Source: Methylobacterium sp. Leaf465
GTDB lineage: Bacteria > Pseudomonadota > Alphaproteobacteria > Rhizobiales > Beijerinckiaceae
Length of the DNA: 64,000 bases
Direction: 5' to 3'
NCBI RefSeq assembly: GCF_001424705.1
Contig: NZ_LMRA01000046.1
Span: forward strand, 125,192 to 189,191
In this document: positions 60,807-64,000 of the stretch, one piece after another
How the letters are laid out: each line of letters opens with the position of its first letter
How positions within the stretch are numbered: the stretch's first letter is position 1
The notes under the pieces: generated by a model
Seen by the model: the letters and a program-made list of their open reading frames with translations, nothing else
Databases searched by the model: none
What the model was told of the DNA's origin: nothing
Position numbers and translations under genes: made by a program

Positions 60807-61053
60807 AACCGGCCGATCGACCGGGATTTCACGGCCTCTCGGGAAGGTTCCGTCCACCGATGAATAAATTGCCAAGCCGACCGGGCTGCGCAGGGTTGTT
60901 CCCGGCCGGACCCCAGAGTAGGGTCCGCGCCGCGATCCGGGCTAACCGGTCCGGTCCCTCGATGGACTGGACGCCGTGAACAAGGATAGCTGCCGGCCGC
61001 CCCCTGAGCTCGGGAGCGGCCACGTCTTTTCAAGACTTTGGGAGAAACCCCAC

Positions 61054-61566
61054 ATGGCGAAGATCAACAAGGTTCTGGTCGGCGAAGCCCTCGTCGGCGA
61101 TGGCAACGAAGTCGCCCACATCGATCTGATCATCGGACCGCGCGGTTCGCCGGCCGAGGCCGCTTTCTGCAACGGCCTCGTGAACAACAAGCACGGCTTC
61201 ACCAGCCTGCTCGCGGTCATCGCGCCGAACCTGCCCTGCAAGCCCAACACCCTGATGTTCAACAAGGTCACCATCAACGACGCCCGTCAGGCCGTCCAGA
61301 TGTTCGGCCCTGCCCAGCACGGTGTCGCCAAGGCCGTTCAGGATTGCGTGGCCGAGGGCACGATTCCCGCCGATGAGGCCGACGACCTGTTCATCCTGGT
61401 CGGCGTGTTCATTCACTGGGAAGCGGCCGACGACGCCAAGATCCAGAAGTACAACTACGACGCCGTGAAGCTCTCCATCGAGCGCGCCGTCAAGGGCGAG
61501 CCCACCGCTGCCGTCGTCACCGAGCAGCGCAACTCCGCGTCGCACCCCTTCGCGTCGAACGCTTAG
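61054..61566 (+). CDS. fae: Formaldehyde-activating enzyme Fae
   Basis: A 170-residue enzyme. It shows KINKVLVGEALVGDGNEVAH followed by IDLIIGPRGSPAEAAFCNGL, with the catalytic His in VAHIDL, then NKHGFTSLLAVIAPNLPCKP and FIHWEAADDAKIQKYNY. It condenses formaldehyde with H4MPT to methylene-H4MPT. A GGGAGA ribosome site and strongly biased codons indicate high expression. It is separated from orf7 by 247 bases, likely with its own promoter, and ends in a strong terminator. Confidence 0.97.
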   Translation: MAKINKVLVGEALVGDGNEVAHIDLIIGPRGSPAEAAFCNGLVNNKHGFTSLLAVIAPNLPCKPNTLMFNKVTINDARQAVQMFGPAQHGVAKAVQDCVAEGTIPADEADDLFILVGVFIHWEAADDAKIQKYNYDAVKLSIERAVKGEPTAAVVTEQRNSASHPFASNA

Positions 61567-61662
61567 ATCGGGGGCAGTCCTGGGCAGAGCGCGCCTCCGC
61601 CCGCACCGCGGGGCCTGCTCCAGCGACTGGCTTCCATCTTCCTCGGACGATGAACATGAGAC

Positions 61663-61692
61663 GGGGCGGCCTTCGGGCCGCCCCTCTTTTTT
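61663..61692 (+). terminator. Rho-independent terminator after fae
   Basis: A 9-bp stem GGGGCGGCC/GGCCGCCCC with a TTCG loop followed by TCTTTTTT, 96 bases after the fae stop. It is also just past the end of the convergent HisA-like gene. Confidence 0.9.
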
Positions 61693-61702
61693 GGGCGCGC
61701 CC

Positions 61703-62386
61703 TCAGCCGCGCAGCGTCCCGTCATGGATGGCGGAGGCCACGAGGGCGCCGGCCACGCCGCGGCGGCGCAGGACCTCCACATCCGCCGGGCCCCGCACAC
61801 CGCCCGCCGCGTAGAGACGCGTCGCCGGGCTCGACGCCGCCACCGCCGCCAGACGGTCGAGGTCCGGCCCCGCCCCGACGCCGATCCGCCCGAGGGTCAT
61901 CACGATGACGTCGCGCGGCCAGTGGGCCGGCGTGTCGTGCAGGCTGGACGGCCCGAGGCGCTCGCCCTCCCGCGTATCGAGCGAGAACACGGCACGCTCC
62001 CCCAGGGCGCGCACGAGCCCTTCGTCGGCCTGGCTCTCGCTGCCGATCACCGGCCGGCCGAGACCGGTCGCCAGGAAGGCCTCGACCCCAGCCGGCCCGG
62101 AAAATCCCGCATCGACCCAGAGGGTGATGCCGGGGCAGGCGGCCGCGATCGCGGCGAGGCTCGCCCGGTCGGGGGCCGCGCGGTCGACGATCGCGTCGAG
62201 GTCGGCCACGTAGAGGATGCGGGCCGGCACCGCCGCCAGGAGCCCGCGGGCGACGTCCGCCGGCGCCGACCCCTTTGCCAAGGGCGTCACGATCGGGGCA
62301 TAGGAAGCACGGTCTCCGGCCCGCGCCCGCACCACCGTTCCGTGGCGCAGGTCGAGCACCGGAATGATCTCGAATTCGTCCGCCAT
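61703..62386 (-). CDS. HisA-like TIM-barrel protein of the H4MPT/methanofuran gene set
   Basis: A 227-residue protein related to HisA (the COG1411 type). It has IIPVLDLRHGTVVRARAGDRA, LYVADLDAIVDRAAPD, ITLWVDAGFSGPAGVEAFL and RLYAAGGVRGPADVEVL. The lack of neighbouring his genes and its place next to fae and an mfnF homologue point to cofactor synthesis rather than histidine. The start was set at MADEFEIIPV. It is divergent from the mfnF-like gene, with only 29 bases between starts. Confidence 0.85.
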   Translation of the reverse strand: MADEFEIIPVLDLRHGTVVRARAGDRASYAPIVTPLAKGSAPADVARGLLAAVPARILYVADLDAIVDRAAPDRASLAAIAAACPGITLWVDAGFSGPAGVEAFLATGLGRPVIGSESQADEGLVRALGERAVFSLDTREGERLGPSSLHDTPAHWPRDVIVMTLGRIGVGAGPDLDRLAAVAASSPATRLYAAGGVRGPADVEVLRRRGVAGALVASAIHDGTLRG

Positions 62387-62415
62387 CCGGCTTTCTCCCG
62401 TGTTCAGGCCTGCCC

Positions 62416-63474
62416 GTGACCCCACAGACTCCATCCCCTGACACGCCGGTGATCGGCTGGGATCTCGGCGGGGTCCATGTCAAGGCGGCCCTGGTCCGCG
62501 ACGGCCGCGTCGCGGCCGTGGTGCAGGCGCCCTGCCGCCTCTGGCGGGGGCTTCCCGCCCTCGACGAGACCCTGGCGCAGCTGCCCGACTGGGCGCGGGA
62601 CACGGCCGATCACGTCGTCACCATGACGGGGGAACTCACCGACTGCTTCGCCGGCCGCACCGACGGCGTGCGGCAGATTTCCGCCTGGGCCGAGGCGACC
62701 CTCACCGGCCGGGTGCGGATCTATGCCGGCCGGTCCGGCCTCCTCACCCCCGAAGCCGCCGCGGCGCACGCCGCCGACATCGCCTCGGCGAACTGGCACG
62801 CCACCGCCGCCCTGATCGGCCGCCACGTCGCCGACGGGCTCCTCGTCGATATCGGCTCCACCACGGCCGACTTGATCCCGATCGCCGCCGGGGTTCCGGT
62901 GGCGGCCGGCTACAGCGACGCCGAGCGCCTGGAGACGGGGGAACTCGTCTATACCGGGGTCGTGCGCTCGCATCTCGTGGCGCTGGCCGACCACGCCCCG
63001 TTCCGGGGCCGGCGCACCGGTCTGATGGCCGAGACCTTCGCCACGGCCGCCGACATCCATCGCATCCTCGGCGACCTGCCGGAGGGCGCCGATCAGCAGC
63101 ACAGCGTCGACCTCAAGGGCAAGTCGATTCCCGAGAGCGAGACCCGCCTCGCCCGCATCGTCGGCCGCGACCGCGACGAGGGCAGCGCCGCCGAGTGGCG
63201 CGCCCTGGCGGCCCATTTTGCAGAACGTCAGCTTCGGCTGCTGCACGATGCGGCGGCCCTGGTGCTCTCGCAGCGGCCCCTGCCGGACGCGGCGCCCGTG
63301 GTGGCGTGCGGCGCCGGCCGCTTCCTCGCCGAACGCCTGGCCACGCGCCTCGGACGGCCGGTCGTCGCCTTCACCGACCTGATCGCCGGCCGCCTCGCCG
63401 GGGCCGGGGCCGACTGGGCCTCCACCTGCGGCCCCGCCGTCGCCGTGGCGCTGCTGGCCGCCGATCCGTCCTGA
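62416..63474 (+). CDS. MfnF-like protein (H4MPT-linked C1 transfer pathway protein, orf9)
   Basis: A 352-residue member of the hydantoinase/oxoprolinase-like COG1548 group. It has VIGWDLGGVHVKAALVRDG, LLVDIGSTTADLIPIAAGVP and ETGELVYTGVVRSHLVALAD, an actin-like ATPase fold. In archaea the homologue MfnF joins the furan and tyramine parts of methanofuran. Here it should help make the methanofuran analogue used by Fhc. A GTG start is used, with no upstream ATG in frame. Confidence 0.85.
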   Translation: MTPQTPSPDTPVIGWDLGGVHVKAALVRDGRVAAVVQAPCRLWRGLPALDETLAQLPDWARDTADHVVTMTGELTDCFAGRTDGVRQISAWAEATLTGRVRIYAGRSGLLTPEAAAAHAADIASANWHATAALIGRHVADGLLVDIGSTTADLIPIAAGVPVAAGYSDAERLETGELVYTGVVRSHLVALADHAPFRGRRTGLMAETFATAADIHRILGDLPEGADQQHSVDLKGKSIPESETRLARIVGRDRDEGSAAEWRALAAHFAERQLRLLHDAAALVLSQRPLPDAAPVVACGAGRFLAERLATRLGRPVVAFTDLIAGRLAGAGADWASTCGPAVAVALLAADPS

Positions 63475-63495
63475 TCCCCTGGAGAGACCCCGCGC

Positions 63496-63696
63496 ATGAG
63501 CACGCCGCAGAAACTCGCCCGCATCCTCGCCACCCGCTCCGGCGGCGGCATCGAGCTCGCCCTCGCCACCGAAACCGGCCAGACCGTGCGGGTGCTGGCG
63601 ACGCAGGACCAGATCGACATGCTGGTGGACGAGCTGGAGGACATCCTCAACTCGCCCGTGGAGCCCGACGCCCCGGAGCCGCCCGCGGCGGCCTGA
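63496..63696 (+). CDS. Small protein downstream of mfnF-like gene
   Basis: A 66-residue protein, MSTPQKLARILATRSGGGIE at the start, then VRVLATQDQIDMLVDELEDI and an acidic Pro-rich tail. It starts 21 bases after the mfnF-like stop with a GGAGAGA ribosome site, so it is likely co-transcribed. I do not recognise the family. Its small size and position suggest a partner for cofactor synthesis, with no direct proof. Confidence 0.65.
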   Translation: MSTPQKLARILATRSGGGIELALATETGQTVRVLATQDQIDMLVDELEDILNSPVEPDAPEPPAAA

Positions 63697-63742
63697 GGGG
63701 CAGGGGGTCGCAGGCTCTCGCGGTCGGAGCTTGATGCCCGGT

Positions 63743-63798
63743 CCCATCCGTTTGCCACCCCGGAAGCTTCGCTTCGCGCCAGCTTGGTGGAGGATGGG
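63743..63798. repeat. Nested imperfect palindrome
   Basis: Three stacked stems in 56 bases: CCCATCC/GGATGGG outside, CCACC/GGTGG next, AAGCT/AGCTT inside, with unequal bulges and a 12-base loop. No T run follows. It may be an intergenic repeat unit or an mRNA end structure. Confidence 0.55.
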
Positions 63799-63915
63799 CT
63801 ACGTTTGGGTGGGGTGGTTTTCGCAGGTCCGCTTTCGAGTGGCTGCGGCATCAGAGCCGACGTCGAATTAGCGTTAGTCCAGGCCACGACGCGGAGGCAT
63901 CTCGTGCTGATGCAG

Positions 63916-63946
63916 GAAGCGTCCCGGTTCCGAGCCGGGACGCTTC
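63916..63946. terminator. Bidirectional hairpin terminator
   Basis: A 12-bp perfect stem GAAGCGTCCCGG/CCGGGACGCTTC with a 7-base loop, located 11 bases beyond the end of the partial minus-strand gene at the window's edge. It probably terminates that gene's transcript. Confidence 0.7.
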
Positions 63947-63956
63947 GCCTGCCGGC

Positions 63957-64000
63957 TTAGTCGCTGAACCCGGCGAGGACGACCTTGCCCCTCGCCTTCC
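63957..64000 (-). CDS. C-terminal fragment, possibly a zinc-binding dehydrogenase/quinone oxidoreductase
   Basis: Only the last 14 codons lie within the window, reading KARGKVVLAGFSD followed by TAA. The GKVVL ending is common at the C-terminus of MDR-type NADPH:quinone oxidoreductases, but the fragment is too short for a sure call. A strong hairpin follows the stop. Confidence 0.4.
   Translation of the reverse strand, partial: KARGKVVLAGFSD

Noticed and set aside
61703..62386. HisA of histidine biosynthesis
   Set aside because: No other his genes are nearby, and it sits between fae and an mfnF homologue; the sequence resembles the HisA-related COG1411 group instead.
1..64000. CRISPR arrays, insertion sequences or prophage
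   Set aside because: No regularly spaced repeats, transposase or phage proteins were seen on either strand.

Overview
The window is GC-rich (roughly 70% by eye), gene-dense DNA from a pink-pigmented alphaproteobacterial methylotroph, almost certainly Methylobacterium or Methylorubrum. The evidence is a lanthanide-type methanol dehydrogenase operon (xoxF-xoxG-xoxJ), a pqqA-B-C/D-E operon with the fused pqqC/D gene typical of this group, and the complete tetrahydromethanopterin (H4MPT)/methanofuran formaldehyde oxidation cluster (fae, mtdB, mch, fhcBADC, mptG and accessory orfs). The protein sequences closely resemble those I remember from Methylorubrum extorquens, but no database search was possible.

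Layout. 0-10.4 kb holds a DUF411 gene, a PerM-type permease and the acpXL-fabZ-fabF2-fabF1-fabG-adh-lpxXL cluster for very-long-chain acylation of lipid A, then a DUF1223 protein and an outer-membrane beta-barrel. 10.7-21.4 kb is ordinary housekeeping: M29 aminopeptidase, FAD-linked oxidase, FAH-family hydrolase, Nudix hydrolase, two identical tRNA-Gly genes, a broken FtrA-type regulator, rhodanese, lytic transglycosylase plus DUF2336 pair, NAD kinase and CutA. 21.4-29.2 kb is a minus-strand operon of two CrtI/CrtN-type desaturases, a plsC-like acyltransferase, a GT2 glycosyltransferase, an ABC-2 exporter and a DUF2141 protein, probably for acylated C30 carotenoid glycoside. 29.3-33.1 kb carries an SpoU methyltransferase, a MaoC hydratase, a CDF-like transporter, a phosphoesterase and a pterin carbinolamine dehydratase.

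33.3-63.7 kb is a methylotrophy region. An NMT1/TauABC-like importer precedes xoxFGJ. Then come folPBK, two unknown secreted proteins at the tail of the pqq operon, pqqE, pqqC/D, pqqB and pqqA, a sensor kinase/response regulator pair, fhcBADC and, divergently, mptG, mtdB, an ATP-grasp gene, mch, a second ATP-grasp gene, a citG-like gene and fae. A HisA-like gene and an mfnF homologue close the region.

How it works together: XoxF, with a lanthanide and PQQ, oxidises methanol in the periplasm and passes electrons to XoxG. In the cytoplasm Fae condenses formaldehyde with H4MPT, MtdB and Mch oxidise it to formyl-H4MPT, and the Fhc complex transfers the formyl group to a methanofuran analogue and releases formate. 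The neighbouring genes make the cofactors these enzymes need (PQQ, folate/pterin, H4MPT, methanofuran). No prophage, insertion sequence, CRISPR array or replication origin was seen.
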